A stretch of 64,000 nucleotides of DNA from DTU015 sp964406505 (lineage in GTDB: Bacteria; Bacillota; Sulfobacillia; Fermentithermobacillales; Fermentithermobacillaceae), in assembly GCA_964406505.1 (NCBI GenBank), contig CAYORX010000004.1:1-64000 (forward strand). Reading direction: 5' to 3'. Below the pieces are notes generated by a model. It saw only the letters and a program-made list of their open reading frames with translations. It was not told the DNA's origin and did not search any database. The number at the start of each line of letters is the position of its first letter. Position 1 is the first letter of the stretch. Made by a program: the position numbers and the translations under genes. Positions 8,814 through 17,392 of the stretch are shown one piece after another.

Positions 8814-11453
8814 TTATTTTACGAAAGTACAAACTCGCACCTTTTTCGGGAATATTTTAATCGTGATCGATCCATCGATATCTGTGCGTAAAACCTCTAC
8901 TCCGCTTTGATTTGCCGACTCGATAACAAGCGGAGAAGGGTGCCCGTAGGGATTGTGGCCTACTGAAATCACCGCTAGTCCTCCCTGCGCTCCTTGATAA
9001 AAATTGTTTGTTAAAGAATCGACGCTGCCATGATGTGGTACTTTTATAATGGAAACCATATCATCTAAAACATCAGAAAATAAGTTGCGATAAGTTTCTG
9101 TCTGGTCAATATTAAATTGTCCTGTCGTGCTGTCCATAGATTCCAACAATTTTGATATACACGTTCCTGGCGCATCGCCCCAAAACTCGGCAAATACAGG
9201 TAGAGTACCAAATCGGATTCCGATCACCAGTGAATCTTCATTCTCGCCACCGCTCCTGCCATCATCTTTAGACGATGAAATAACATCTTTTCTTTGTGGA
9301 TGTACAACGGTAATCACTGCATCTCCAAACCTGTATGTATCTCCAGCCCCTGCTTCGATTATTCGGAGAGTTTCGCTTGTATGATGATCAGATGGTAACA
9401 ACTCTAGCAGCGATAGTTCACTGTTAGGACAAGTAATCACCGTTTTCACCCTGAAGTTTGAGCATAATTCGCTAAGTCCACCTGCATGATCTAAGTGTAA
9501 GTGAGAAATGATACACAGATCGATCTGCTTAATTCCGTTATGTTTTAAATAAGGCACTAATACGCGTTTAGCTGCCGATTCAGTACCGGTATCTACAACC
9601 ATAACCACACCTTTATGATGCACCACCGCACAATCACCTTGTCCCACACTTAAAAAGACTATCTGGGGCCGCGGCATGTAAAATCTGAAAAACATCGATG
9701 TAAATAAGACGAATGAAAAAAGTAAAATACATATTTTGTTTTTATGCAGCCGTGCGAACTCATAAAGATGAAATACGGCGAATTTCCGGGCTGAGGGGCT
9801 TTTCTCGCCGGCATTTTGAATATGCAATAAAGTAAATACCAAAGCAAAATACGTTAAAATTTCTATTAACGTAAGTGCAGGAAATTCTAAAGAAGCTATA
9901 GGTATTTTAGCGGTAAAATAACTTATTTGCCTCATACCGCTTACGACGAAATACGGCAGCCACCCCAATGCTTGACCTATTTTTAGTGGGAAAAACAACG
10001 CTGGGAATATAGAAAAAGTAACCGCTACTGCAAGCATTGCCCATACATTTCCCAAAACAAAACCCGCTATAGAAATATCGCGAAAATGGGTAGCTAAAAT
10101 CGGTAGCAGAAGTGCCCACATAAGCAGAGATCGAAACGCAAACCGCCTTATAAAACCCCAATCATATTTATAACAAAGCCCAGTTGTATATTCGTGCGCA
10201 ACCCATCCCGCAAGCATTCCCGCAAAACTTAATTGAAAAGAGATGTCTAGAAGAGGAAAAGGAATGAGCCATCCGATAATCACTGCACAAATAGTTAGCC
10301 CACCTAATGTATCGTACTTTCGCCGAACCCAAAATGATATGCACCTTAAAAGCACGCAAATAAACGCCCTAAAGGGACCTATTGCCCAGTTTGATACTGC
10401 GCAAAGGAAAAACGCACATAGTATGGCTGCAATTTTGGAAATCTGTACGTTTTCAAAATTTCGCCGAATCCCTCGTTCTACAGCTGCTGCCGCCATATGT
10501 ACATGAAACCCCGCTATGGCGATAAACCTGTAAAGCCCTACAGTTCGAAAAGATTCCGCATCTTCAGAAGAAAGGTCCCCCCTATCGCCAAGCAATAACG
10601 CCTTCATAATCGCCTTTTCTTGCACAGCTTCATCTTCCGGATACAAGTCATCGATTCGGTCCCTGGTGTAAATTGCAAACCGTCGAACTATATTTTTGTT
10701 TTCCGATGCGCTCACTAATTTCCGCTTGGACGAAGCACTTTGGCCAAGAGCAGTTTTTAGAGTTTCTTCGGTTACAGGTGCTTGCGTGCCTATTAGCTCC
10801 AAAAATACCTTTTTACCCATAAGATACCGATTATAATTGAACTCTCCTGGGTTTTGAGGTTTCGGTGGAATATTTATTTTGCCTTTGACAGCTATTAAAC
10901 CGTCTGTGTTTTGCTGACTATGGTTTTGATAAAGTTTTACATTTACTCTTAAATCTTCTTGCCGCGTTTTAAGCCGAGTTTTCATTAAAGCTGGCACACC
11001 ATTTTTTGAAACTCGCTCGACTAAGATGCCTTTAAGTTTTCCTTGCAAAGTTATTAGATTATGGGAGCGTTTAGAAATATTTTCGACTTGTACTGCAAAA
11101 TAGTCAGAATCAGGCGATGTCTTTTGAGTTTCGACTAAATCTTCTGCCGCAGATATTTGGCATAGCCAAAAATGCCCACGAAAACTACCAATAAAATATC
11201 CGGATCCGAGCAAAAATATCAAAATAACCCATGGTGATAATTTGTTGAACCTTGCTGCCCTGGTGCTGTTTTTTATAACGGTTTGCCTAAAAATTAAAAC
11301 TGAACTCAGAAAAAATAGCAGTGGCACATGAAAGCATTTAGCGGGATAAGTGGTGCCGATCAAAAAGCCTACCGCGGGCCACAACAACGGCCTTCGATGA
11401 CGCCTGAACAATTTTGATATAGTGAAAAACTTACAAAAACAAGGCGATGCCAT
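8814..11453 (-). CDS. comEC: DNA-uptake channel ComEC/Rec2
   Basis: Polytopic membrane protein that moves single-stranded DNA across the cytoplasmic membrane during transformation. Its 879 residues contain N-terminal hydrophobic segments and a DUF4131-like region (to about residue 250), the Competence domain with many helices (about 275-540), and a C-terminal metallo-beta-lactamase domain with HLHLDHAGG (about 650-658) and the later conserved HHGS. The indicated ATG lacks a Shine-Dalgarno and lies within the 3' arm of a strong hairpin, so the first 10-15 residues are uncertain; a TTG at 11411 is an in-frame alternative. Together with comEA this suggests a DNA-uptake machine, though no pilus genes are in view. 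Confidence 0.93.
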   Translation of the reverse strand: MASPCFCKFFTISKLFRRHRRPLLWPAVGFLIGTTYPAKCFHVPLLFFLSSVLIFRQTVIKNSTRAARFNKLSPWVILIFLLGSGYFIGSFRGHFWLCQISAAEDLVETQKTSPDSDYFAVQVENISKRSHNLITLQGKLKGILVERVSKNGVPALMKTRLKTRQEDLRVNVKLYQNHSQQNTDGLIAVKGKINIPPKPQNPGEFNYNRYLMGKKVFLELIGTQAPVTEETLKTALGQSASSKRKLVSASENKNIVRRFAIYTRDRIDDLYPEDEAVQEKAIMKALLLGDRGDLSSEDAESFRTVGLYRFIAIAGFHVHMAAAAVERGIRRNFENVQISKIAAILCAFFLCAVSNWAIGPFRAFICVLLRCISFWVRRKYDTLGGLTICAVIIGWLIPFPLLDISFQLSFAGMLAGWVAHEYTTGLCYKYDWGFIRRFAFRSLLMWALLLPILATHFRDISIAGFVLGNVWAMLAVAVTFSIFPALFFPLKIGQALGWLPYFVVSGMRQISYFTAKIPIASLEFPALTLIEILTYFALVFTLLHIQNAGEKSPSARKFAVFHLYEFARLHKNKICILLFSFVLFTSMFFRFYMPRPQIVFLSVGQGDCAVVHHKGVVMVVDTGTESAAKRVLVPYLKHNGIKQIDLCIISHLHLDHAGGLSELCSNFRVKTVITCPNSELSLLELLPSDHHTSETLRIIEAGAGDTYRFGDAVITVVHPQRKDVISSSKDDGRSGGENEDSLVIGIRFGTLPVFAEFWGDAPGTCISKLLESMDSTTGQFNIDQTETYRNLFSDVLDDMVSIIKVPHHGSVDSLTNNFYQGAQGGLAVISVGHNPYGHPSPLVIESANQSGVEVLRTDIDGSITIKIFPKKVRVCTFVK

Positions 11454-11477
11454 AATATGGTATTATGCAGCATCGCC
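11443..11477 (-). terminator. terminator-like hairpin overlapping the comEC start codon
   Basis: On the minus strand GGCGATGC pairs with GCATCGCC, and inside it CATAATA pairs with TATTATG with a CCA loop: 15 pairs with only a 2-base bulge. The sequence TTGTTTTTG follows directly. This has the form of an intrinsic terminator for the MacB-like gene upstream, yet the ATG assigned to comEC (11451-11453) is in its 3' arm. It could also control comEC translation. Confidence 0.6.
11461..11473 (-). promoter_or_regulatory. motif shared by the comEA and comEC start regions (comEC copy)
   Basis: ATGCTGCATAATA on the minus strand, 7 bases before the comEC ATG, matching 12 of 13 bases of the sequence before comEA. 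Here it overlaps the 5' arm of the terminator-like hairpin at the comEC start. Confidence 0.4.
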
Positions 11478-11510
11478 AAAATTCCTTCTTAATACGCCGA
11501 TATAATGAGA

Positions 11511-12671
11511 TCAGTCACTTCTTAGCGCTTCAACCGGCTCAAGTTTAGCTGCCCGTAAAGCAGGATACACACCAAATATGAAGCCTACAAGTACAGCGAA
11601 TGTAAAAGCTATCGCTACAGATACAGGCGAAACCGCTGTCTTTGGTCCAAATCTTGCGACTAGTTTTGAGCCCCCAATCCCGAAAAGCACACCAGCCGTT
11701 CCGCCTAAGGAACAAAGAAAAGCCGACTCGAACAAAAACTGCAGTAATATTTGGGATTTCCTAGCGCCTAAAGCTTTTCGCAAACCTATTTCGCGAGTAC
11801 GTTCTGTAACTGCCACAAGCATTATGTTCATAACGCCTATGCCACCTACGAGCAGCGATACACCCGCTATAGCCCCTAGCATCAAAGTCATCGTCTGAGT
11901 AGATTCTTGCAGCTGTTCTAACATAGACTGTTGGGTCCATATATAAACTGAGTCAGGCCCGTACTTAGCCTCAAAAATTCGCTCAACGGTAAGTTCAACT
12001 GATTCAACTGTATCTTGGCTTTTAGCTTTTAGAAGCACTTCGTCTATTTTATCGGTACCTCTGCGCCTTTGGGCTACTGTGAGCGGTACAAACAACATCT
12101 GGTCTACACCCTCGCCCATGTGTTCACCTTTTTCTTCAAGTACTCCTATGATTTCAAAAGGTTCCTGTTCGATATATATATATTTACCTACGGGATTTCG
12201 CCCGGCAAATAAGTCTTGCATAACCTTCCATCCGATAACCACAACTGGACGCGCTATCTCCACTTCTACAGCGGTGAAAAACCTCCCGGCATACAGATCG
12301 TGACTGCGAATTTTTGGAAAAACTTCCGTTACGCCTTGGGCAGGTGCATAACGTTCTCTGCCTTCATAAGTTAACCGACCGCCCCAATATACCTGGGGTA
12401 AAGACATCTCCATGTCTGGCACCCTTTGCCTCAGATCGTTCACCTGATCAAGGGTTAATCTGGCATCCCACCGATTTACATATAATTTCAAAATGTTAGT
12501 CCCAATGCTTTCAAAGTTTTCGACTACATCTTTGCGGGCCCCCTCACCCACAGACACCAAAGCTATGACAGAAGCAACCCCTATTATTACGCCTAGCATG
12601 GTAAGGGCTGACCGCATTTTGTTCGTGGTAAGCCCGCGCAAAGACACACCGAAAAGATCAGATGCTTTCAC
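11511..12671 (-). CDS. MacB-like ABC transporter permease
   Basis: The 386 residues have the MacB/FtsX arrangement: a first membrane helix near residues 20-42 (MRSALTMLGVIIGVASVIAL), a large extracytoplasmic MacB_PCD domain (about 45-240), then three C-terminal helices with the FtsX pattern (VAVTERTREIGLRKALGARKSQI). Such permeases do not form a pore. They couple an ATPase on the inside to an adaptor outside, and export peptides, lipids or drugs. The gene follows the HlyD-like adaptor gene by 50 bases. No ATP-binding subunit is adjacent; the closest candidate in the window is at 38306-39040. Confidence 0.88.
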   Translation of the reverse strand: MKASDLFGVSLRGLTTNKMRSALTMLGVIIGVASVIALVSVGEGARKDVVENFESIGTNILKLYVNRWDARLTLDQVNDLRQRVPDMEMSLPQVYWGGRLTYEGRERYAPAQGVTEVFPKIRSHDLYAGRFFTAVEVEIARPVVVIGWKVMQDLFAGRNPVGKYIYIEQEPFEIIGVLEEKGEHMGEGVDQMLFVPLTVAQRRRGTDKIDEVLLKAKSQDTVESVELTVERIFEAKYGPDSVYIWTQQSMLEQLQESTQTMTLMLGAIAGVSLLVGGIGVMNIMLVAVTERTREIGLRKALGARKSQILLQFLFESAFLCSLGGTAGVLFGIGGSKLVARFGPKTAVSPVSVAIAFTFAVLVGFIFGVYPALRAAKLEPVEALRSD

Positions 12672-12721
12672 AACATTCCCTCCTAAGCCAACCTCTTTCT
12701 AAGCCCGAGACATGAAAACGC

Positions 12722-14293
12722 TTAGAAATAAGGTATAGGATGCATTCCTCCATCATTTTGGTCAGGGTCTTTGCTCATGGCCACAACCACTTCATCGCCT
12801 TCTTCAAGTCCGCTTACAATTTCAGCATGTATTTCATTCATGGCACCGACTTCAACTTGGATAGGTTTTCGCGAATTGCCATCTTTGAGATCGGCGAACC
12901 ATTTTTCATCTTCTTTGTAAAGTGCCTCAACAGGACAAAGTAGTACATCGTCTTTTTTCGATACGAAAATATTTGCCGTCGCATGCATGTATGGTTGTAA
13001 AAATCCCGGATTGGTTATGCTAACGGTAACTCCAAAACTTGAGAGTCCATCGCGCATATCACCCGATATCCCAACATTTGATACAACGCCTTGCACTTTT
13101 TGCTGTCCCTGAGGACCCCATACATCTACATCAACCATTTGCCCTTTTTCTATCTTTGGCAGATCTATTTCATCAACGTGAAGCATCAAATTCATTTCAT
13201 CAAAATTTGACACTTTACCTATTGAAGACCCTTTAGATATGTCACTGCCTACACTTGTGGATATCTCCATTATGACTCCATCTATTGGACTAATAATTTC
13301 TAAACTACCCAACTGCAAGCGACTTTCTTCTAACTTGAGCATCATCTCTTTAAATTCTAGTTGGCCTTCCATAGCTTTTAACAACGCAATACCCGGCTCA
13401 AATTCCAAAATCGGTTCCCCCGCTTGTACCGAAGCACCGTCTTTTAAAAATATCCTTTTCACTGTACCTACAAAAGAACTCGATACCAAATGTTCATTTC
13501 CATATTCAGTTATCTCAGCTTTTTGATGGAATTCGCCCAAAGGAGAGTGAACAGTCACCGTACCTTTATCTCCTGTTTTCAAAAGCCCGGGATTTTTAAC
13601 TTCGATCCACACATCATAATAATACGTAGCTTCTCCGGCAATGGGAGTAGGATCAGCATAAGTAATTATTCCATCATTAAGACCGTCAAACCGCTCAGGC
13701 TTGAAAGAAACTTTTTGCCCTACTTCAACCTTGTCAAACAAAGGTTTAGGCAAAAGCAGTTGGATTTTTAGTGTAGAATCGTCGACGACTTTACATATAA
13801 TTCCTTCGGGGCTGTTCCCCGGTTTAACAGTAAGGCCGTCAATTCTACCAGAAATCGGACTACGCACTGTGAGGGCGGCAGTAGGATCCACGTCAGCAAC
13901 TTCATCCGGCGATACTCCAAAGTCTTGAGCTAATTTGACCCTTTTTTGTTCTAATTCGATCTCGATCTTTTTGATTTCTATCTCAAGTGAACCAGCATCT
14001 ACAATTGCAAGTACTTGCCCTTCTGAAACTTGCTGACCCCATTCGATAAACAATTCTTGAATAACGCCGGTTGCACCTGATCTTGCATTTCGTTGATCGC
14101 TTGGTTCAAGATTACCCCAACCAATTACTTTTACCTCAAGTTCCCCGCGTGTAATAGGTTTTGTAATCATTACAAGCTTGCTTTTTCCTCCGGAAGAAAG
14201 CGCCTGAATTCCCCAATAGCCGAAACCTGATATGGCGATTACGATAAGGGAAATGACAGCCCACTTCTTCCAATTTTCTACGATGCCTTTCAT
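12722..14293 (-). CDS. HlyD/MacA-type efflux adaptor
   Basis: One N-terminal membrane helix (about residues 13-32) is followed by a biotinyl-lipoyl-like half-motif (GWGNLEPSDQRNARSGATGV), a short hairpin region, beta-barrel segments and a C-terminal membrane-proximal domain (DDVLLCPVEALYKEDEKWF). At 523 residues it is longer than MacA. Two lipoyl-like segments recur (residues about 60-110 and 270-350), as though the adaptor core were partly duplicated. It should work with the MacB-like permease directly downstream. The start ATG has GGAGAGGAG about 10 bases upstream. Substrate unknown. Confidence 0.8.
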   Translation of the reverse strand: MKGIVENWKKWAVISLIVIAISGFGYWGIQALSSGGKSKLVMITKPITRGELEVKVIGWGNLEPSDQRNARSGATGVIQELFIEWGQQVSEGQVLAIVDAGSLEIEIKKIEIELEQKRVKLAQDFGVSPDEVADVDPTAALTVRSPISGRIDGLTVKPGNSPEGIICKVVDDSTLKIQLLLPKPLFDKVEVGQKVSFKPERFDGLNDGIITYADPTPIAGEATYYYDVWIEVKNPGLLKTGDKGTVTVHSPLGEFHQKAEITEYGNEHLVSSSFVGTVKRIFLKDGASVQAGEPILEFEPGIALLKAMEGQLEFKEMMLKLEESRLQLGSLEIISPIDGVIMEISTSVGSDISKGSSIGKVSNFDEMNLMLHVDEIDLPKIEKGQMVDVDVWGPQGQQKVQGVVSNVGISGDMRDGLSSFGVTVSITNPGFLQPYMHATANIFVSKKDDVLLCPVEALYKEDEKWFADLKDGNSRKPIQVEVGAMNEIHAEIVSGLEEGDEVVVAMSKDPDQNDGGMHPIPYF

Positions 14294-14348
14294 GCAATCG
14301 TCTCCTCTCCCGCTGCCTATCTACAGTACTATTTCTCGTTATAGTTTC

Positions 14349-14372
14349 ATATTGTTCTAAAATATACAATAT
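14349..14372. promoter_or_regulatory. inverted repeat upstream of the efflux adaptor gene
   Basis: ATATTGT and ACAATAT form a perfect 7-base inverted repeat with a 10-base spacer, starting 56 bases upstream of the adaptor start codon, in an AT-rich segment where a promoter is expected. Size and symmetry fit an operator for a dimeric repressor, but no regulator gene is adjacent. Confidence 0.35.
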
Positions 14373-14472
14373 CAACCTTCGTGCGTTTGACGCAGCTATC
14401 CTTTGATTTGTTCCATTAATTTCCCAATCTATTGGGCTTATTTCAAGTGATCAAACTAACTAGTTAAACGAG

Positions 14473-14507
14473 AAAAAACGAGCACCCGAGAATATATCCC
14501 GGGTGCT
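14473..14507 (-). terminator. intrinsic terminator of groEL
   Basis: On the minus strand AGCACCCG (14500-14507) pairs with CGGGTGCT (14481-14488) and is followed by CGTTTTTTC. It lies 24 bases beyond the groEL stop codon. Confidence 0.88.
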
Positions 14508-14531
14508 TAACATTAATCATCAAAGATTTAA

Positions 14532-16157
14532 TTAATAACCGAAGTCAGGAGATGGCGGATAAGGGGGTGTTTGCTGCTCCGGTTCAGGCTTTTCTGCTAC
14601 CACTGCCTCGGTAGTGAGCAGCATAGAAGCGACTGACGCAGCATTTTCCAAGGCCGAACGTGATACTTTAAGAGGATCGACGATCCCATGCTTAGCTACT
14701 TCCACAAACTCTTCAGTAACAGCATCAAGGCCCCAACCTTTTTTGCCGCTGGTTTTAACCTTTTCAACTATTACCGACCCCTCAAGCCCCGCGTTTTCAA
14801 CGATCTGTCGGAGAGGTTCCTCTAGGGCTCTTTTGACGATGCTAATACCAACCTTCTCGTCGCCTTCAGCTTCTAGAGTTTCGAGCACGGGCAATACGTT
14901 AATGTAGGTTACCCCGCCACCTGAGACCATACCTTCTTCAACCGCAGCCCTTGTAGCGGCTAAAGCATCTTCAAAACGGTGTTTTTTGGTTTTAAGTTCA
15001 GTTTCTGATGCTGCTCCCACTTTGATAACTGCCACGCCACCGGCAAGCTTGGCGAGTCTTTCTTGCAGTTTTTCTCGGTCATAATCAGAATCGGTATCTT
15101 CTAATTCGCGTCTGATTTGATTTATTCTGCCTTCGATCTCGCTTCTTTCGCCTTTACCTTCGATAATGGTTGTTTTTTCTTTTGAAACCCTAACCATTGC
15201 GGCTTCGCCAAGCATGTTGAGATCGACGTTCTCCAGTTTAACACCTATATCTTCTGATATAAATTGTCCGCCAGTAAGAGCGGCGATATCTGCAAGCATG
15301 GCCTTTCTTCTGTCGCCAAATCCGGGTGCTTTAACAGCGCATATTGACAAGGTGCCTCGAATTTTGTTTAGCACCAAAGTAGGAAGCGCTTCGCCCTCAA
15401 GATCTTCAGCGATGATGAGTAAAGGTCTGCCGGAACCCGCTACCTTTTCAAGCAAAGGCAAAATATCAGCTACCGCAGATATTTTCTTTTCATAAATGAA
15501 GATGTACGGATTTTCCAGTTCAGCCTCCATGGCTTCAGTGTCAGTGACGAAGTAAGCCGAAAGATATCCTCGATCAAATTCCATACCTTCCACAACTTCT
15601 ACCGTGGTATCAGTACCTTTTGATTCTTCTACGGTGATGACCCCGTCTTTGCCAACTTTATCCATAGCGTCAGCGATAATTTCGCCTACTTCCGGATCGT
15701 TACCTGAAATAGCAGCGATATGTGCGATATCTTGCTTGTCTTCTACAGGCGTTGCTAGGGTTTTCATCTCTTCTACTGCTTTTGCAACCGCTCTGTCGAT
15801 TCCACGTTTTACAAACACAGGATTAGCACCAGCCGCAACATTCTTAAGCCCCTCTTTTACTATAGACTGGGCAAGAACAGTAGCTGTGGTGGTTCCATCA
15901 CCTGCTGAATCATTAGTCTCAGAAGCTACTTCACGGCATAGCTGTGCACCCATATTTTCAAATGGATCCTCTAACTCTATTTCTTTTGCAACTGTAACGC
16001 CGTCTTTTGTAATAAGCGGCGCACCGAACTTGCGATCAAGTACTACATTTCTGCCTTTTGGTCCTAACGTGATTTTAACTACATCTGCAACCGCGTTAAC
16101 ACCTGATAAAAGTGCTTTACGCGCATCTGCACTATATTTAATCATCTTTGCAGGCAC
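14532..16157 (-). CDS. groEL: chaperonin GroEL (Hsp60)
   Basis: ATP-dependent folding chamber subunit. Its 541 residues are of normal length, with the conserved VKITLGPKGRNVVLDRKFGAP region, GDGTTTATVL (catalytic Asp), GGGVTYIN and the WGLDAVTEE segment. It starts with GTG at 16157, with GGGAGGG 9 bases upstream; an ATG five codons later is a weaker alternative. The C-terminal tail ends PPYPPSPDFGY instead of the usual Gly-Gly-Met repeats that line the chamber floor. It is the second gene of the groES-groEL operon under CIRCE control. Confidence 0.97.
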   Translation of the reverse strand: MPAKMIKYSADARKALLSGVNAVADVVKITLGPKGRNVVLDRKFGAPLITKDGVTVAKEIELEDPFENMGAQLCREVASETNDSAGDGTTTATVLAQSIVKEGLKNVAAGANPVFVKRGIDRAVAKAVEEMKTLATPVEDKQDIAHIAAISGNDPEVGEIIADAMDKVGKDGVITVEESKGTDTTVEVVEGMEFDRGYLSAYFVTDTEAMEAELENPYIFIYEKKISAVADILPLLEKVAGSGRPLLIIAEDLEGEALPTLVLNKIRGTLSICAVKAPGFGDRRKAMLADIAALTGGQFISEDIGVKLENVDLNMLGEAAMVRVSKEKTTIIEGKGERSEIEGRINQIRRELEDTDSDYDREKLQERLAKLAGGVAVIKVGAASETELKTKKHRFEDALAATRAAVEEGMVSGGGVTYINVLPVLETLEAEGDEKVGISIVKRALEEPLRQIVENAGLEGSVIVEKVKTSGKKGWGLDAVTEEFVEVAKHGIVDPLKVSRSALENAASVASMLLTTEAVVAEKPEPEQQTPPYPPSPDFGY

Positions 16158-16206
16158 TTAACGATTCCCTCCCTAAGAGATTTGTTAAAATAGATTGGAA
16201 AAAGAT

Positions 16207-16497
16207 TTATTCCGATCTAATCGCGAGTATATCGCTTTCGCGAACTATCAAGTATTCTTCACCGTCAACCTTTATTTCAGTACCACTGTATTTTGAATAA
16301 ATGACACGCTGTCCAACCTTAACCTCTGGTGTAAGCGTTTTGCCATCGTCAAGAACCCTGCCAGGGCCAACAGCAATTACTTCTCCCTCTTGTGGTTTGT
16401 CTTTAGCAGTATCAGGCAGTACAATGCCGCCCTTGGTTTTTTCTTCTGCTTCGACAGCTTTCAACACTACGCGATCTGAAAGCGGTTTAAGAATCAA
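16207..16497 (-). CDS. groES: co-chaperonin GroES (Hsp10)
   Basis: Forms the seven-membered lid of the GroEL chamber. The 96-residue sequence contains LKPLSDRVVLK, the mobile loop EEKTKGGIVLPDTAKDKPQ, the dome region PGRV and the C-terminal YLIVRESDILAI, all family features. It begins with the Shine-Dalgarno AAGGGGGG just upstream and is followed by groEL after 49 bases. Expression should be heat-inducible through HrcA at the CIRCE element upstream. Confidence 0.97.
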   Translation of the reverse strand: MILKPLSDRVVLKAVEAEEKTKGGIVLPDTAKDKPQEGEVIAVGPGRVLDDGKTLTPEVKVGQRVIYSKYSGTEIKVDGEEYLIVRESDILAIRSE

Positions 16498-16537
16498 AGT
16501 GAACCCCCCTTGTAATTTGAGCTACAGTTTCATATTG

Positions 16538-16564
16538 TTAGCACTCGTTCGAAGTGAGTGCTAA
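16538..16564. promoter_or_regulatory. CIRCE operator (HrcA binding site) of groESL
   Basis: TTAGCACTC, 9 bases, GAGTGCTAA: a perfect match to the CIRCE consensus, between the groES promoter and its start codon. HrcA should repress from here. The hrcA gene is not in the window. Confidence 0.97.
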
Positions 16565-16573
16565 CTGAAAACT

Positions 16574-16603
16574 ATTATAGGAATTATCAATAGTAATTGT
16601 CAA
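16574..16603 (-). promoter_or_regulatory. sigma-A promoter of groESL
   Basis: On the minus strand there is a perfect TTGACA (16598-16603), an 18-base spacer and a perfect TATAAT (16574-16579). Transcription would begin near 16567, at the edge of the CIRCE element. Confidence 0.9.
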
Positions 16604-16655
16604 CGTTTTCTTTAGGTTCCATTCATTTGATAGGTTTTTTTAAGAATTAGTAAGT

Positions 16656-17345
16656 TTATCTTATGGTTATCAAGGCCTCAAGTTTAGCGTAAGTCACATC
16701 GCCAATGCCTGAAACCTTCTTGAGGTCTTGCTTGTGGGAAAATCCGCCGGATTGGTTGCGAAATTCGATTATAGCGGCTGCTTTCGAAGGACCGATGCCC
16801 GGGAGCAATTCTAGTTCGGACAAAGTCGCGGTGTTTATGTTTATGGGAAACTTAGGTTGAGGCGTAATAATTTCACCTGAACCGCCACCGTTAGGTGCAG
16901 CGGTTTCGCCTTGCTTGGGAACGTATACTTTATCTTGATCGCGTAGCACTTGAGCCAAATTCAAATAGTCCAAATTTGCACTTTCAAGCGGACATGCCAA
17001 TTCTAATACCTCATATATTCTTTGGCCGTTGGTTAATTTATATACACCCGGCGATTCTACCGCACCTGCCACATGAACAAAAATTACATCTACATCTAAC
17101 TTATCGCTTTCATGTGGACTGCCTTGTTCATCTTTGGTCTTTTGGTCAGTTTCATCATTTAAAACGTCGTTTTCGCCGGGCTCAAAACCGCTTGAGCTTT
17201 CGGATAAAACTTGATTCTCAGGCAAAAGAACGAGTTTATCATCTGAAAAAGGAAACACACCCTGCCACCATAAACTGGCTGCTCCTATAAGTAGCAAAAA
17301 TGATATCACGTATACAATAATATCTGCGCGTCGAATCATGTCCAT
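16656..17345 (-). CDS. comEA: DNA-uptake receptor ComEA
   Basis: Membrane-anchored protein that captures double-stranded DNA outside the cell and passes it to ComEC. It has an N-terminal membrane helix (about residues 8-28), an acidic linker, a SLBB-like domain (VHVAGAVESPGVYKLTNGQR, about residues 89-150) and a C-terminal helix-hairpin-helix pair (NINTATLSELELLPGIGPSKAAAIIEFR, about 168-229). At 229 residues it is normal for monoderm ComEA. No Shine-Dalgarno precedes the ATG; instead there is a 13-base motif nearly identical to the one before comEC. It lies downstream of leuS on the same strand. Confidence 0.92.
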   Translation of the reverse strand: MDMIRRADIIVYVISFLLLIGAASLWWQGVFPFSDDKLVLLPENQVLSESSSGFEPGENDVLNDETDQKTKDEQGSPHESDKLDVDVIFVHVAGAVESPGVYKLTNGQRIYEVLELACPLESANLDYLNLAQVLRDQDKVYVPKQGETAAPNGGGSGEIITPQPKFPININTATLSELELLPGIGPSKAAAIIEFRNQSGGFSHKQDLKKVSGIGDVTYAKLEALITIR

Positions 17346-17354
17346 ATATTACCA

Positions 17355-17367
17355 TATTATGCTGCAT
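17355..17367 (-). promoter_or_regulatory. motif shared by the comEA and comEC start regions (comEA copy)
   Basis: On the minus strand ATGCAGCATAATA ends 9 bases before the comEA ATG. The comEC region has ATGCTGCATAATA (11461-11473) ending 7 bases before its ATG, a single difference in 13. Both have an AT-rich dyad continuing into ATGG, and neither gene has a Shine-Dalgarno. It could be a regulator site, a -10 box (CATAAT) giving a nearly leaderless transcript, or chance. Confidence 0.4.
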
Positions 17368-17392
17368 ATTCCAAGTTGTGGTCGAACAGATT

